DNA of 55,167 nucleotides from Candidatus Accumulibacter aalborgensis (GCF_900089955.1 NZ_FLQX01000113.1:1-55167), one strand, 5' to 3'; positions 9,908 through 19,206 are shown, counted from the stretch's first letter. Notes: generated from the sequence alone by a model not told the origin. Made by a program: numbers and translations.

Positions 9908-10342
9908 TTACGACAGCACCACCAAGTGCTTGGACTGCGCACCTTTGACGGCGGCCAGGGGAACGCCACGGTCCAGGGTGACCAAGCGCCCTCCCCGCTC
10001 GACCGCCAGGGCCAGCAAGTAGGCGTCCGTCACCTGCCGCGAACTCAGCAAGCGACCCCACATTACGCGATCCGCTTGCAACAGGCTAATGGAATCCGGC
10101 CAAAAGGCATGGGCCAGGTGTTGCGCGGCCTCTGCCAAGCGCTCGGCAACTCTGGCCACCGGCACACTATTGGGGTAGGCCGGCTGCGAAAGAATGCGAA
10201 TACACCCGTTCTGGGTCAATGGACACGAAGCCCAGCCTGCATCAAGGTGACCGGCCAGCCACTCGCGGCTCAGGCGATGATGGAGATGGCCCCCGTCGAG
10301 TAGAGCAATCAAGACATTGACATCCAGCAGGGCGCGCATCAC
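9908..10342 (-). CDS. vapC: VapC-type PIN-domain toxin
   Basis: A PIN-domain protein of about 144 residues. Acidic positions are visible in LLDVNVLIALLD (first Asp), QVTDAYLLALA (third) and LVTLDRG (fourth), the expected RNase metal site. Members of this subfamily end with a KGAQSKHLVVLS-like strand. It overlaps the 3' end of its antitoxin, and translation may start at the GTG (10342) or at the next codon ATG (10339). It should cleave RNA when free of the antitoxin. The module is placed between gshA and a DNA methyltransferase, typical of mobile toxin-antitoxin genes. Confidence 0.88.
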   Translation of the reverse strand: MMRALLDVNVLIALLDGGHLHHRLSREWLAGHLDAGWASCPLTQNGCIRILSQPAYPNSVPVARVAERLAEAAQHLAHAFWPDSISLLQADRVMWGRLLSSRQVTDAYLLALAVERGGRLVTLDRGVPLAAVKGAQSKHLVVLS

Positions 10343-10596
10343 ACACCCTCTTTTTCCCGAAGGGCATTGACCTCGTCGTTGGTAACCACCGCCGTGCCGG
10401 CCGGGAAGGGCCGAAATCCAGCCACCGGGAGGACGTCCGATGCAGCGCTGCCGGCAGGCAATGTCGGTGCTCCCTGCCCGGTCAGCGCCTGGCGCAGCAA
10501 CTGAGAGACCACCTGACCGGCCGACAGCCGCCGCCGCCCAGCCAATTCCTTGGCCGCCGCGAGCACATCGTCGTCAATATCCAAAGTGGTTCTCAT
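10339..10596 (-). CDS. vapB: VapB-type ribbon-helix-helix antitoxin
   Basis: A short protein with an N-terminal RHH segment, MRTTLDIDDDVLAAAKELA, followed by RRLSAGQVVSQLLRQAL and a flexible proline- and glycine-containing tail that would wrap the toxin. I chose the ATG at 10594-10596; an in-frame ATG five codons upstream (10611) lacks a ribosome site. The gene precedes vapC with overlap, the standard order. It should repress its own promoter, but I do not see a clear operator in the short, repetitive AT-rich leader (10612-10643), which contains repeated TGATGAGT-like units. Confidence 0.85.
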   Translation of the reverse strand: MRTTLDIDDDVLAAAKELAGRRRLSAGQVVSQLLRQALTGQGAPTLPAGSAASDVLPVAGFRPFPAGTAVVTNDEVNALREKEGV

Positions 10597-10643
10597 TCCG
10601 GACACCTGCATCGTTGATGAGTTGATGAGTTGATTCTATCACA

Positions 10644-11927
10644 TCAGTCAATCAGCTCAATACGTGGCGGCTCGACACCGCTCTTGGGCAGGAAAGCGCG
10701 GAACGACTCGGGCAGCGGCGTCTGCTCGAGACTGCGCTGATTGAAAAGAAAACGCCCGTCGCAGACAAAACCCAGGTCGTCCCAGTCGACACCATTGAGT
10801 GCTGCGGCCAGCGCCTGCACCGCGACCGCAGGGTCACGCGGAAAGATCGCCAGTACCGCTCCGTCGTAGTGCGTGCAAGGGTGGACGAAGAACGGCTGCG
10901 GACGGCGCGTCTTGTTATTCACGTACACGCGCGGCTCTGCGGACTGATGATAGCCGCGCCCCCATTGCCACCAGTTGGTCTCGTCAAAGGAGCGAATGCG
11001 GCGCGCCATCAACCTGGCCTTGTGCGCCAGCAGGGCCGCCGGCGGTGGCGCTCCCGGCAGGCACCAGAGCATGCGCCGGGTCTCCCCGCTGGCCACCGTT
11101 GCCGAGCACACGAAGCTGCGATTGCCATGGACATCACTGGCGTAGAGATCGTCAGCTCCGGACACCGCTCCGACCTTGACGAAGGCGATGTCCGCCAGGT
11201 GCAGCGCATAGTCGCCACGGGTGAACAAGAGGTGCCCGCCACTCTCGACGAAATGGCGCTCCTCCCACCGTAGTCGTCCCAGGCCGGCGATGCCGTCAGC
11301 CACGCCCTGTGCGGCGTAACGCGTCAACCGGGAAAAGTTGCCGTTTTCGAAACGCCAGATGGCGCAGTTCGGCGCTGCTCCGGCAAACAGTCGCGAATCG
11401 CCGAGGTCAACGAAGTCGGTGATCGTTCCCGCCGCATGCAGCAAGCGATTGAGCGGTATGGCCGAAGTGGCCTTGAGAAAGTCGCGCGGCGTGATGAAGA
11501 CGAGCTCACCACCCGGCGCCAGATGGCGAAGGCACTTCTCGACGAAAAACAGGTACAGGTTTGCGCGCCCGTCGAGAACGCTGCTCGGCACGCGCTGGCG
11601 CGTCCCGGATGCCATATCCTGGTAGCGCACATAGGGCGGATTGCCGATGATGGTGGCGAAAGACTCTCCTTCCGAGAGACTGAAGAAGTCCATCACCCGC
11701 GCACCCGGTGGCGCGTGCCGCGGATCGATCTCGATACCGACCGCAAACGGAAAATGCTGCAGGAATGCCCCGTCGCCACAAGCCGGCTCGAGCACGCGGC
11801 CGCGATTGCGGACCAGAGCGAGCATGGCTTCGACGATCGCCGGCGGGGTGAACACCTGGCCAAGGCCACTGACGTCGCACTCGGCCGGTGCTGGCTGGCA
11901 GTGACCAGGCTGAGTCGCTTCGCTCAC
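10644..11927 (-). CDS. Orphan N6-adenine DNA methyltransferase
   Basis: A 427-residue class I methyltransferase. The SAM-binding motif LEPACGDGAFL is near residues 46-56 and the catalytic NPPY at 96-99, the order and sequence of gamma-type amino-methyltransferases related to type II modification enzymes such as M.PaeR7I and M.TaqI. The C-terminal two thirds would be the target-recognition part. No restriction nuclease gene is adjacent: upstream is creA and downstream vapBC. It may be a solitary regulator or the remains of a restriction system. The GTG start (11925-11927) lies two bases after the creA stop, so it is probably co-translated with creA. Confidence 0.85.
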   Translation of the reverse strand: MSEATQPGHCQPAPAECDVSGLGQVFTPPAIVEAMLALVRNRGRVLEPACGDGAFLQHFPFAVGIEIDPRHAPPGARVMDFFSLSEGESFATIIGNPPYVRYQDMASGTRQRVPSSVLDGRANLYLFFVEKCLRHLAPGGELVFITPRDFLKATSAIPLNRLLHAAGTITDFVDLGDSRLFAGAAPNCAIWRFENGNFSRLTRYAAQGVADGIAGLGRLRWEERHFVESGGHLLFTRGDYALHLADIAFVKVGAVSGADDLYASDVHGNRSFVCSATVASGETRRMLWCLPGAPPPAALLAHKARLMARRIRSFDETNWWQWGRGYHQSAEPRVYVNNKTRRPQPFFVHPCTHYDGAVLAIFPRDPAVAVQALAAALNGVDWDDLGFVCDGRFLFNQRSLEQTPLPESFRAFLPKSGVEPPRIELID

Positions 11928-11929
11928 CG

Positions 11930-12421
11930 TCAGCGCCCCCCCCAGGGCATTACCGGGACCGTCGAAATGCTGTTTGCCGGCGCACCATCAATCAGCTTGC
12001 GGCTGATCGCCAGATAGATCAGCGTCTTGTTGGCCTCGTCCCACATTCTGACGACACGCGTCTCCTTGAACAACACCGAAGTGTCTTCGGAGAACACGGT
12101 GGCTTCTTTCGCCAGCTTGGCGGGCAAGGTGATCGGCCCGGTCTGCCGGCAAGCGAGCGAAAACTGCGAGGGATCCTGGGCGAGGCCGAACGAACCGCTG
12201 ACTCCGCCGGTTTTCGCCTGGCTGACGTGGCAGGTCACACCCGGCACCTTGGGGTCGGCAAAACTCTCGACGCAGACGCGGTGGTTGGCGCCGACCAGCT
12301 TCCACTCGGTGGTCACACAACCGACCTGCTCGGCAAGTGCCGGCGTTGCCCACACGACAAGCGCCAGACAGACGGTCGCCGTCCCCGTCCAGCCAGGGCT
12401 ACGGTGTGCAGTGGTGATCAT
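11930..12421 (-). CDS. creA: CreA family periplasmic protein
   Basis: A 163-residue protein with an N-terminal signal peptide ending near ATPALAEQ and the strongly conserved CreA core: VGCVTTEWKLVGANHRVCVE, FADPKVPGVTC, SQAKTGG and SFGLAQDPS. In E. coli creA precedes creBCD, but the protein's function remains unknown. The cysteines in the core are likely disulfide-bonded in the periplasm. A GGAG ribosome site is present. No creBCD genes are found here; the gene sits between parC and a DNA methyltransferase. Confidence 0.92.
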   Translation of the reverse strand: MITTAHRSPGWTGTATVCLALVVWATPALAEQVGCVTTEWKLVGANHRVCVESFADPKVPGVTCHVSQAKTGGVSGSFGLAQDPSQFSLACRQTGPITLPAKLAKEATVFSEDTSVLFKETRVVRMWDEANKTLIYLAISRKLIDGAPANSISTVPVMPWGGR

Positions 12422-12478
12422 TTTCTCTCTCCTTCCAGGTCAGCAGGTAACGATAGCCCACGCGCGGGCGCTTGGCGA

Positions 12479-14857
12479 TCAGGGTTCCGGGTACGCTTCC
12501 AGCGTCACCTGGGTCATCTGCCCGACCGGCGACCCACGCCGGGCGCGCAGGGCCAGATGCCGGTCCTCAGAGAGCAGCGTCTTGATCCGGTTACGCACCA
12601 TCCCCTTGATGGTCACCCTGGGTCCTTGCGCGGCGACTACCGCGCGCAGCGATTCGGCATCGCGCAAGCCGATGATCTGGACACCCTTGCCACTGACCAA
12701 ACGCTTCATCTGGTCGCGCGGAAAAACGAGCAGGCGGCCGTCTTCCGACAATGCCGCCAGGTGGTCCTTGCCGGCCAGGCGCACCGGCGGCAGGATGGTG
12801 GCGCCGTCTTCGACGGCGAGAAAGGCCTTGCCGGCCTTCTGGCGCGACAAGAGATCGCCGTAAGTGCAGATGAAACCGTAGCCCGATGTCTTGGCGACCA
12901 ACAGTTCGTCCTCGGGCCGGCCGGTGAGCACATGCGCGATCTTCCCGCCACCAAGGTCGACGAACGATGACAATGGCGCTCCCATCCCGCGACCGTCGGG
13001 AAGGCTGGCGATGGCGACGGTGAAAGCGCGCCCTTCGCTCGACAGGATCACCAGCGAATCGACCGAACGACATTCCTGCGCCGAACCGGCGCGGTCACCA
13101 TCCTTGAAAACGACGGCAGAGAGATCCAGACCGTGCCCCTGCCGAACGCGTGCCCAACCCTTTTCGGAGATGATCACGGTCACCGGTTCGTCGGCGACGG
13201 CAGCGACTTCCGAGCGCGAAGCAGTCGTTGCCGCCAGGATGATTGTTCGTCGCGCGTCGCCATGCTTCTCGGCGTCGGCCTTGATTTCCCTGATCACCTG
13301 CCGGCGCAGCAGAGCGTCGCTGGCCAGAAGCTTGAGCAGTCCCGCGCGCTCGCCGCGCAGCTTGTCCAGTTCCTGCTCGATCCTGATCCCCTCGAGGCGG
13401 GCCAACTGGCGCAAGCGGATTTCCAGGATGTCCTCGGCCTGACGATCGGACAGTGCGAAGCGCTCGATCAGCGCCGCTTTCGGATCGTCGGCCTGGCGGA
13501 TGATGCGGATTACCTCGTCGATGTTGAGGAAGACGATGTGGCGGCCTTCGAGGATGTGGATCCGGTCATCGGCCTTCTGCAGGCGGAATTCGGTGCGCCG
13601 GTGCACCGTCCGGATGCGGAAAGTGCACCATTCGCCGATCAGGTCGGTCAGCGATTTCTGGCACGGCCGACCGTTGATGCCGACCGCGACCAGGTTGATC
13701 GACGCCGAGGTTTCGAGGCTGGTATGGGTCAACAGCAGCGCCACGAACTCGTTGCGGTCGAGGCGCGAACTGCTCGGTTCAAAGACCAGCCGCACGTCGT
13801 CGTCCTTGCCCGACTCATCGCGTGCGCGGTCGAGCTGCGAGGCCATCAAGGCCTTCAACTGCGCCGCCGACTGATCGATCGCCTTCTTGCCCGCTCGGGG
13901 TTGCGGGTTGAACAGCGCACCGATTTCGGAAAGCACCCTGGCCGAGGAAACGCCGGGCGGCAACTCGTTGAAAACCACTTGCCAGGCGCCGCGCGCCATC
14001 TCCTCGATGGCGTAACGCGCCCGCACGCGCAGGCTGCCACGGCCACTGGCGTAGGCAGCGGCGATATCGGCGGGCGCAGAAATGATCTGCCCACCGCCAG
14101 GGTAGTCGGGTCCCGGGATGTGGGCCATCAGTTCATCGAGGCCGGCTGCCGGGTGCTCGATCTTGTGGATCGCCGCCGCGGCCACTTCACGCAGGTTGTG
14201 TGCCGGAATTTCGGTGGCCATGCCGACGGCGATTCCCGAAGCACCGTTGAGGAGCAGGAAAGGCAGACGCGCCGGCAGGAAAGCCGGTTCATCGAAAGAG
14301 CCATCGTAATTCGGCTGGAAGTCGACGGTCCCTTCGCCCAGTTCGCCGAGCAGCAGTTCGGCGATCGTGGTCAGGCGCGCTTCGGTGTAGCGCATCGCCG
14401 CAGCGTTGTCGCCATCACGCGAGCCAAAGTTGCCCTGGCCATCGACCAGTGGGTAGCGCAGCATGAACGGTTGTGCGACGCGGACCATTGCGTCATAGGC
14501 GGAAGTGTCGCCGTGCGGGTGATACTTGCCGATCACGTCGCCGACGACGCGCGCCGATTTGACCGGCTTGGCCGTCGCCGACAATCCCAGTTCGCGCATC
14601 GCAAAGAGGACGCGGCGCTGCACCGGCTTCAGCCCGTCCTTGACATCCGGCAGCGCGCGGCCCTTGACGACGGCGATTGCATACTCCAGATAGTCGCGCG
14701 CCGCCGAGTCGTGCAGCAGAATGCTGTCATCGCCGTCATCGTCCGGTGGCAGAGGGGGCCCCGGCGGGGGGGGTGGTCCTGCCGGTGGCCGCGGTGGCTC
14801 GGGCGGTCGCTCGGTGACCAGGTCGGCAAACAGGTCGGGCGTTGAACCTTTCTTCAC
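12479..14857 (-). CDS. parC: Topoisomerase IV subunit A
   Basis: A 792-residue GyrA/ParC-type DNA breakage subunit. The active-site Tyr is in AMRYTEARL, preceded by the quinolone-determining stretch [14 protein letters not shown]. The C-terminal part has beta-propeller-like blades and is shorter than in GyrA, fitting ParC. With ParE it decatenates daughter chromosomes. I place the start at the GTG 14855-14857, two bases after the parE stop and with GGAG upstream; the open frame extends into parE but that part is not ParC-like. Unusual is the N terminus: before the core there is a run of prolines (roughly residues 16-37) broken only by a few Gly, Ala and Glu. Confidence 0.95.
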   Translation of the reverse strand: MKKGSTPDLFADLVTERPPEPPRPPAGPPPPPGPPLPPDDDGDDSILLHDSAARDYLEYAIAVVKGRALPDVKDGLKPVQRRVLFAMRELGLSATAKPVKSARVVGDVIGKYHPHGDTSAYDAMVRVAQPFMLRYPLVDGQGNFGSRDGDNAAAMRYTEARLTTIAELLLGELGEGTVDFQPNYDGSFDEPAFLPARLPFLLLNGASGIAVGMATEIPAHNLREVAAAAIHKIEHPAAGLDELMAHIPGPDYPGGGQIISAPADIAAAYASGRGSLRVRARYAIEEMARGAWQVVFNELPPGVSSARVLSEIGALFNPQPRAGKKAIDQSAAQLKALMASQLDRARDESGKDDDVRLVFEPSSSRLDRNEFVALLLTHTSLETSASINLVAVGINGRPCQKSLTDLIGEWCTFRIRTVHRRTEFRLQKADDRIHILEGRHIVFLNIDEVIRIIRQADDPKAALIERFALSDRQAEDILEIRLRQLARLEGIRIEQELDKLRGERAGLLKLLASDALLRRQVIREIKADAEKHGDARRTIILAATTASRSEVAAVADEPVTVIISEKGWARVRQGHGLDLSAVVFKDGDRAGSAQECRSVDSLVILSSEGRAFTVAIASLPDGRGMGAPLSSFVDLGGGKIAHVLTGRPEDELLVAKTSGYGFICTYGDLLSRQKAGKAFLAVEDGATILPPVRLAGKDHLAALSEDGRLLVFPRDQMKRLVSGKGVQIIGLRDAESLRAVVAAQGPRVTIKGMVRNRIKTLLSEDRHLALRARRGSPVGQMTQVTLEAYPEP

Positions 14858-14859
14858 GG

Positions 14860-16809
14860 TCAAATCTCCGCGCCGATCAGAGCACCGTTTGCTTCCATCC
14901 ACGCCCGCCGGCCGGCCGATTCGTTCTTGGCCATGAGCATGTTCATCACCGGTTTGGCAACCTCGCTGCCGGGCATCCGGATGCGCATCAGACGGCGCGT
15001 ATCGGGCGACATCGTCGTCTCCCACAGTTGCTCCGGATTCATTTCGCCGAGTCCCTTGAAACGCGAAATGGCGATCGCTTCCGCTTTCACCCCCTCGAGA
15101 CGCAGGCGATCGATCGACGCTTCACGCTCGGCACTGTCGAGCGCATAGATCTTGCGTGGTGGGCGATTCCTGCCCTGGGCGGGCACATCGAGTCGATACA
15201 GCGGCGGTTGGGCAAAGTACAGATGGCCGCAGGCGATCAGCTTCGGAAAATGGCGATAGAAGAGCGTACACAGCAGGACACGGATGTGCGATCCGTCCAC
15301 GTCGGCATCGGTCATGATCACCACCTTGCCATAGCGCAGATTGTTCAGCACCGAGTCCGCAGCACTCGCCGGATGCGGATCGATGCCCAGCGCGACGGCG
15401 ATATCGTGCACTTCGCGGTTGGCAAACAGGCTGCCGGCTTCGACCTCCCAGGTATTCAACACCTTGCCACGCAGCGGCAGAATCGCCTGCAACTCCTTGT
15501 CGCGCCCGGACTTTGCCGAGCCGCCGGCGGAATCGCCTTCGACGAGAAAAATCTCGTTGCGGCTGATCTCCTCGCTCTGGCAGTCCGAGAGCTTGCCGGG
15601 CAGGATCGCGACGCCCGACTGCTTGCGCTTCTCGACTTTCTGGCCGGCCCGGCTGCGCGCCTGCGCCGCCCTGATGGCCAGTTCGGTGATCCTTTTCGCG
15701 CCTTCCGGATGCTCGTTGAGCCACAACTCGAGTGGATCGCGCAGCATGCGCGCGACGAGGGCCACCGCGTCGCGCGAGTTCAACCGTTCCTTGGTCTGAC
15801 CCTGAAACGAGGGATCGAGCATGCGCACCGCGAGGACGAAGCTGGCGCGCGAAAAAACATCTTCGGCCGCGAGCTTGACTCCCTTGGGCAGCAGCGCGTG
15901 GTGCTCGGAGAAGCTGCGAATGGCGTCGAGCGCCGCCTGCCGCAGACCCGCCTCGTGCGTGCCACCCGCCGGCGTCGGAATCAGGTTGACGTACGATTCG
16001 CGCGCCAGACCGCCGTCGGCCGTCCAGCAGATCGCCCAGGCAGCACCCGAGCCCACCGGGAAGTTCTCGTCGCCTTTGGCGGCGTACTTCTCGCCACTGA
16101 ACAGCGGCGCCACCGCTTCGCCGTCGATCTGCTCGGCGAGATACTGCAGCATGCCGTCGGCGAAACACCATTCGCTCGTCGCTCCGTCCTCGACGGTCAG
16201 CGAGACCTGCAGGCCGGGCAGCAGCAGCGCCTTGCTGCGCAACAGGCGTTCGAGTTGGGCCAGCGGAATGGTCGGCGAATCGAAGAAGACCGGGTCCGGC
16301 CAGGCCCGCACTCGCGTCCCGGTCACTTTCTTCGGCGCATCAGCCACCCGCTGCAGCGGCTCGACGACCTCGCCGCCAGCGAAAGCCATGCGATGGCGAG
16401 CGCCGTCGCGAACCACCTCGACCTCGAGTCGGGTGGACAGGGCATTGGTCACCGAGACACCGACGCCGTGCAGACCGCCCGAGAAGCGGTATGCCGAGGC
16501 GCCATCGTCCTTGTTGAATTTACCGCCGGCGTGCAACCGGGTGAACACCACTTCGACGGTCGGCACCTTTTCGACCGGGTGCATTTCCACCGGAATGCCG
16601 CGGCCGTCGTCGTCCACGGTAAGCGAATGATCGCGGTGGAGGATGACGCTGATGCGCTTGCAATAGCCGCCCAGGGCTTCATCGGCGGCGTTGTCGATCG
16701 CTTCCTGGATGATGTGCAAGGGGCATTCGGTGCGCGTGTACATGCCCGGACGATGGCGCACAGGCTCCAGTCCCTTGAGGACAGCGATCGATTCGGCGGT
16801 ATAACTCAT
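14860..16809 (-). CDS. parE: Topoisomerase IV subunit B
   Basis: A 649-residue GHKL ATPase/TOPRIM protein. The ATP-binding region shows [22 protein letters not shown] and [14 protein letters not shown]; the TOPRIM part shows [12 protein letters not shown] and [10 protein letters not shown], whose acids bind Mg. Length and the [18 protein letters not shown] context fit ParE rather than GyrB. It powers strand passage by topoisomerase IV together with ParC, encoded immediately downstream. A GGAG site lies upstream of the ATG at 16807-16809. Confidence 0.96.
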   Translation of the reverse strand: MSYTAESIAVLKGLEPVRHRPGMYTRTECPLHIIQEAIDNAADEALGGYCKRISVILHRDHSLTVDDDGRGIPVEMHPVEKVPTVEVVFTRLHAGGKFNKDDGASAYRFSGGLHGVGVSVTNALSTRLEVEVVRDGARHRMAFAGGEVVEPLQRVADAPKKVTGTRVRAWPDPVFFDSPTIPLAQLERLLRSKALLLPGLQVSLTVEDGATSEWCFADGMLQYLAEQIDGEAVAPLFSGEKYAAKGDENFPVGSGAAWAICWTADGGLARESYVNLIPTPAGGTHEAGLRQAALDAIRSFSEHHALLPKGVKLAAEDVFSRASFVLAVRMLDPSFQGQTKERLNSRDAVALVARMLRDPLELWLNEHPEGAKRITELAIRAAQARSRAGQKVEKRKQSGVAILPGKLSDCQSEEISRNEIFLVEGDSAGGSAKSGRDKELQAILPLRGKVLNTWEVEAGSLFANREVHDIAVALGIDPHPASAADSVLNNLRYGKVVIMTDADVDGSHIRVLLCTLFYRHFPKLIACGHLYFAQPPLYRLDVPAQGRNRPPRKIYALDSAEREASIDRLRLEGVKAEAIAISRFKGLGEMNPEQLWETTMSPDTRRLMRIRMPGSEVAKPVMNMLMAKNESAGRRAWMEANGALIGAEI

Positions 16810-16927
16810 TCAACAGAAATCTCCAGCAGGCTGCCTGACCCGATCGGGAATGGCAGGCATGGCCTGACGCCATGGCGCGTCGAGCGGCGGAGTTTACTAC
16901 CGAAGCCCTGGCTTGGGACCGATTATT

Positions 16928-16954
16928 GCGTCCTACGCCAGGTCCGCCACCCAG
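16928..16954. repeat. 27-bp direct repeat, left copy (flanks toxin-antitoxin islet)
   Basis: Begins GCGTCCTACGCCAGGTCCGC and is identical over 27 bases to 17945-17971. The right copy contains the last codons and stop of the gene at 17950-18507, so this left copy is a duplicate of that gene's 3' tip lying about 1 kb away. Confidence 0.85.
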
Positions 16955-16957
16955 CAC

Positions 16958-17070
16958 GTAGGGTGCAATAAGCGAAGCGCATTGCACCAGATACAACGCC
17001 AGAGTCCACCGCGATCAGGCATCAGGCGAGCAATGTGGCGTTTGGCGCAAGGCCCTCGGGTAATTGCGCC
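16958..17070. repeat. MITE-like repeat, copy 1
   Basis: Starts GTAGGGTGCAATAAGCGAAG and closely matches the copy at 17796-17923, including the internal GATCAGGCATCAGGC stretch. Its right end is degenerate compared with copy 2. It lies upstream of the AbrB/Doc promoter. Confidence 0.75.
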
Positions 17071-17109
17071 AAACGAGCTACGAGTTGATTGGCCGTGACA
17101 ACGGCAAGC

Positions 17110-17138
17110 TTGCCAGGCAAATCAAGCGTTACTACAAT
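17110..17138 (+). promoter_or_regulatory. Promoter and possible operator of the AbrB/Doc operon
   Basis: TTGCCA at 17110-17115 and TACAAT at 17133-17138 with 17 bases between make a good sigma-70 promoter. The -35 overlaps the inverted repeat TTGCCAGGCAA, a plausible site for autorepression by the AbrB-like antitoxin. The ribosome site GGAGG follows at 17151-17155. Confidence 0.6.
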
Positions 17139-17163
17139 AGTAATCACAAAGGAGGTTCTCGCA

Positions 17164-17391
17164 TTGGTCGAACTCAAGGTCCGCAAATTTGGCAACTCGC
17201 TCGGTGTAGTCCTGCCGAAGGAGATCATCAACCGCCTGCAGATGAAAGACGGACAAGCGCTGTTCCTGATCGAAGCGCCCGACGGTGGCTACCGGCTGAC
17301 ACCTTATGATCCGGTCTTTGCAGAAAAAATGGCGAAGGCCGAAGAGATTATCGAGCGCTATCGCAATACGCTGCATGTCCTCGCCAGGTGA
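17164..17391 (+). CDS. AbrB/MazE-type antitoxin (SpoVT-AbrB fold)
   Basis: A 75-residue protein whose N terminus (VELKVRKFGNSLGVVLPKE) is the swapped-hairpin SpoVT/AbrB DNA-binding fold; the C-terminal part, EKMAKAEEIIERYRNTLHVL, is a helix that would bind the toxin. I chose the TTG at 17164 because GGAGG sits eight bases upstream and homology begins there; a TTG at 17089 would precede the promoter elements. The stop overlaps the doc start as GTGA. It should both neutralise Doc and repress the operon. Pairing an AbrB-fold antitoxin with a Doc toxin is known but less common than the Phd-Doc pair. Confidence 0.85.
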   Translation: MVELKVRKFGNSLGVVLPKEIINRLQMKDGQALFLIEAPDGGYRLTPYDPVFAEKMAKAEEIIERYRNTLHVLAR

Positions 17392-17777
17392 GCGAACCAC
17401 TCTGGATAGAGGAGCGAGACGCGCTCGCCTTGCATGATCGACTGCTCGCCCTGCACGGCGGCGCGGCGGGAGTGCGCGACGACACCTTGTTGAAATCCGC
17501 CCTCGCCAGACCACAACAGGTTGAAGCTTATGCGGCTGCGCCAGACATCATCGACCTGGCGACAGCCTACACAGCAGGCATCGTGCGCAATCACCCCTTC
17601 ATCGATGGCAACAAGCGCACCGGCTTTGTGATCGGCATCCTGTTTCTCGAACTGAATGGCTATCGCTTCACAGCCAGCGAAGAGGATGCCACTCAAGCCA
17701 TTCTGAAGTTGGCGGCCGGCATGCTCGATGAAACGGGCTACGCGGATTTCCTGCGTGCAAATAGCCCACACGCCTGA
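17388..17777 (+). CDS. Doc-type Fic toxin
   Basis: A 129-residue Fic/Doc protein. The catalytic motif is HPFIDGNKRTG with His69; it fits the Doc consensus HxFx(D/N)(G/A)NKR. Doc of phage P1 phosphorylates EF-Tu and so stops translation; related Fic proteins transfer AMP, and which reaction applies here cannot be read directly, although the short size and Doc-type motif favour a Doc-like kinase. Translation starts at GTG 17388 overlapping the antitoxin stop. The whole pair sits between two MITE-like repeats. Confidence 0.9.
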   Translation: MSEPLWIEERDALALHDRLLALHGGAAGVRDDTLLKSALARPQQVEAYAAAPDIIDLATAYTAGIVRNHPFIDGNKRTGFVIGILFLELNGYRFTASEEDATQAILKLAAGMLDETGYADFLRANSPHA

Positions 17778-17795
17778 CGCGGATGCAAGCAGCAC

Positions 17796-17923
17796 GTAGG
17801 GTGCAATAAGCGAAGCGCATTGCACCAGATAGCAAACGCCAGAGTGGACCGCTATCAGGCATCAGGCAAGCAATGCGGCGTTTGACACTTGGCGCAATGC
17901 CCTGCGCGGTTGTTGCGCCCTAC
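17796..17923. repeat. MITE-like repeat, copy 2 (complete)
   Basis: About 128 bp. It begins GTAGGGTGCAATAAGCGAAG and ends with the imperfect inverse GGTTGTTGCGCCCTAC, so it has terminal inverted repeats of roughly 30 bp. No coding potential. Sequences starting GTAGGGTGCAATAAGC and ending with the inverse are a common non-autonomous repeat type in proteobacteria. Confidence 0.75.
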
Positions 17924-17944
17924 GAACTTCATGAACGTCTACCC

Positions 17945-17971
17945 GCGTCCTACGCCAGGTCCGCCACCCAG
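17945..17971. repeat. 27-bp direct repeat, right copy
   Basis: Identical to 16928-16954. This copy overlaps the C-terminal codons (WVADLA and stop) of the gene at 17950-18507 and is therefore the original copy. Confidence 0.85.
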
Positions 17972-18507
17972 GCGTCACGCGGCAGGTCGGGCACGCCGGG
18001 AGTGATCACAAAGCGCGTCAGGGCATGCGGATTCATCAGGCCGATGCCGCCCCCCGCCAGGTGATAGTTGATCGCCGGGCGTTCGAAGAGACTCGTCAGG
18101 TTCATCAGCCGCTCGGCCAGCGCCGCCTCGCGAACCCCTTCAGCGTGGGTGTAAAGGACGTGGCCACCGGCAAAGAAGAAGTCGATCCGCGCCTTGACCT
18201 GCTCGCCTCCCGCCCCGCCGGCAAACGGCGCCGCAAGCTGCTCGGGCGACAACGCGGTCAGCGTCAGGTTCAAGAAGCTTGGCAGGTAGTCGCTCAAATC
18301 GCGGCTGGCTTCGACTTCCAGGCAAGCGATCGACCCTGGCGAGAAGACCTCCGTGTGACCCGCCGAAGCAATGATCAGCGGCTTGCCGGAGAAAATCTGG
18401 CTGCTGCGCTTGAGGCTTTCGAGAATCGGCTCGATGCACGCGGCGTCGGTCTGCATGAAGCGCCGTGCCCGGTTGGCAGTGGTGATGACCGTAATGCTGA
18501 TCGCCAT
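17950..18507 (-). CDS. Hypothetical protein
   Basis: A 185-residue protein I do not recognise. It begins MAISITVITTANRARRF and has no signal peptide or membrane segment. The middle contains IDFFFAGGHVLYTHAEGVREA and AINYHLAGGGIGLMNPHALTRF, which suggests a compact alpha/beta protein. The start at 18505-18507 has TGGAG upstream. The last codons were copied to the far side of the toxin-antitoxin islet. The next gene upstream (cobalamin adenosyltransferase) is 44 bases away on the same strand, so the two may share a transcript. Confidence 0.7.
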   Translation of the reverse strand: MAISITVITTANRARRFMQTDAACIEPILESLKRSSQIFSGKPLIIASAGHTEVFSPGSIACLEVEASRDLSDYLPSFLNLTLTALSPEQLAAPFAGGAGGEQVKARIDFFFAGGHVLYTHAEGVREAALAERLMNLTSLFERPAINYHLAGGGIGLMNPHALTRFVITPGVPDLPRDAWVADLA

Positions 18508-18551
18508 GGCGACACTCCATCAAGGATGATCATTGCTCGTCATAAGGGCGC

Positions 18552-19112
18552 TCACTCGCCGCCGCGGTTCTTCCCCTGCACCCACAGCACGTCGCCGCGG
18601 CCGCCGGCACTGTTCAGCGCACGACCCAGGACAAACAGCAGATCCGACAGTCGATTGAGATACTTGCGGGCAAAACCGGAGACCGTTTCGGTGCTTGCCA
18701 GGTGCACGATCTGGCGCTCGGCGCGGCGGCAGACGGTACGCGCCACATGCGCGATAGCAGCGGCACGCGTACCGCCAGGCAGAATGAAATCCTTGAGCGG
18801 AGCGAGATCCGCGTTGAACTGTTCGACCAGGTCCTCGAGGCGGACGACCTGCGCATCGCTGATCATGTCCATTCCCGGAATACACAATTCGCCGCCGAGA
18901 TCGAAAAGGTCATGCTGAATTCCGGTCAGCGCCTGCCGGATTTCGTCCGGCATTTCTTCGGTGAGCAAGAGACCGATCGTCGAGTTGAGTTCGTCGACCT
19001 GCCCTATGGTCTCGACGCGCAAGCTGTCTTTGGCCACCCGAGTGCCGTCGCCGAGGCCGGTCGTTCCGGCATCGCCGGTGCGTGTGACGATTTTCGATAG
19101 ACGGTTGCCCAT
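18552..19112 (-). CDS. PduO-type ATP:cob(I)alamin adenosyltransferase
   Basis: A 186-residue PduO/MMAB-family protein. Key motifs: TRTGDAGTTGLGDG at the N terminus (ATP phosphate loop), ETIGQVDELNSTIG, FILPGGT, and RTVCRRAERQIVHL. It transfers the adenosyl group of ATP to cob(I)alamin to make coenzyme B12. The true start is the ATG at 19110-19112 with AGGAA upstream; the longer frame is not family-like. No B12-dependent enzyme is adjacent. Confidence 0.94.
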   Translation of the reverse strand: MGNRLSKIVTRTGDAGTTGLGDGTRVAKDSLRVETIGQVDELNSTIGLLLTEEMPDEIRQALTGIQHDLFDLGGELCIPGMDMISDAQVVRLEDLVEQFNADLAPLKDFILPGGTRAAAIAHVARTVCRRAERQIVHLASTETVSGFARKYLNRLSDLLFVLGRALNSAGGRGDVLWVQGKNRGGE

Positions 19113-19206
19113 GGTGGATTTCCTGATCAAAAGAAGCCCGATTATAGCCGAAGGAACTCCTGTACCCCGTCCGTCCCGGCGTAATTGCCGGTGCCAGTTG
19201 CCGGGA

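Noticed and set aside
13133-16971. Long plus-strand open frames (570 and 709 codons) opposite parC and parE
   Set aside because: They lack family features and mirror conserved ParC/ParE codons; long antisense frames are expected in GC-rich coding DNA.
16958-17923. CRISPR array or tRNA pair at the repeats flanking the toxin-antitoxin genes
   Set aside because: Only two copies about 840 bases apart with terminal inverted repeats; no spacers and no cloverleaf.
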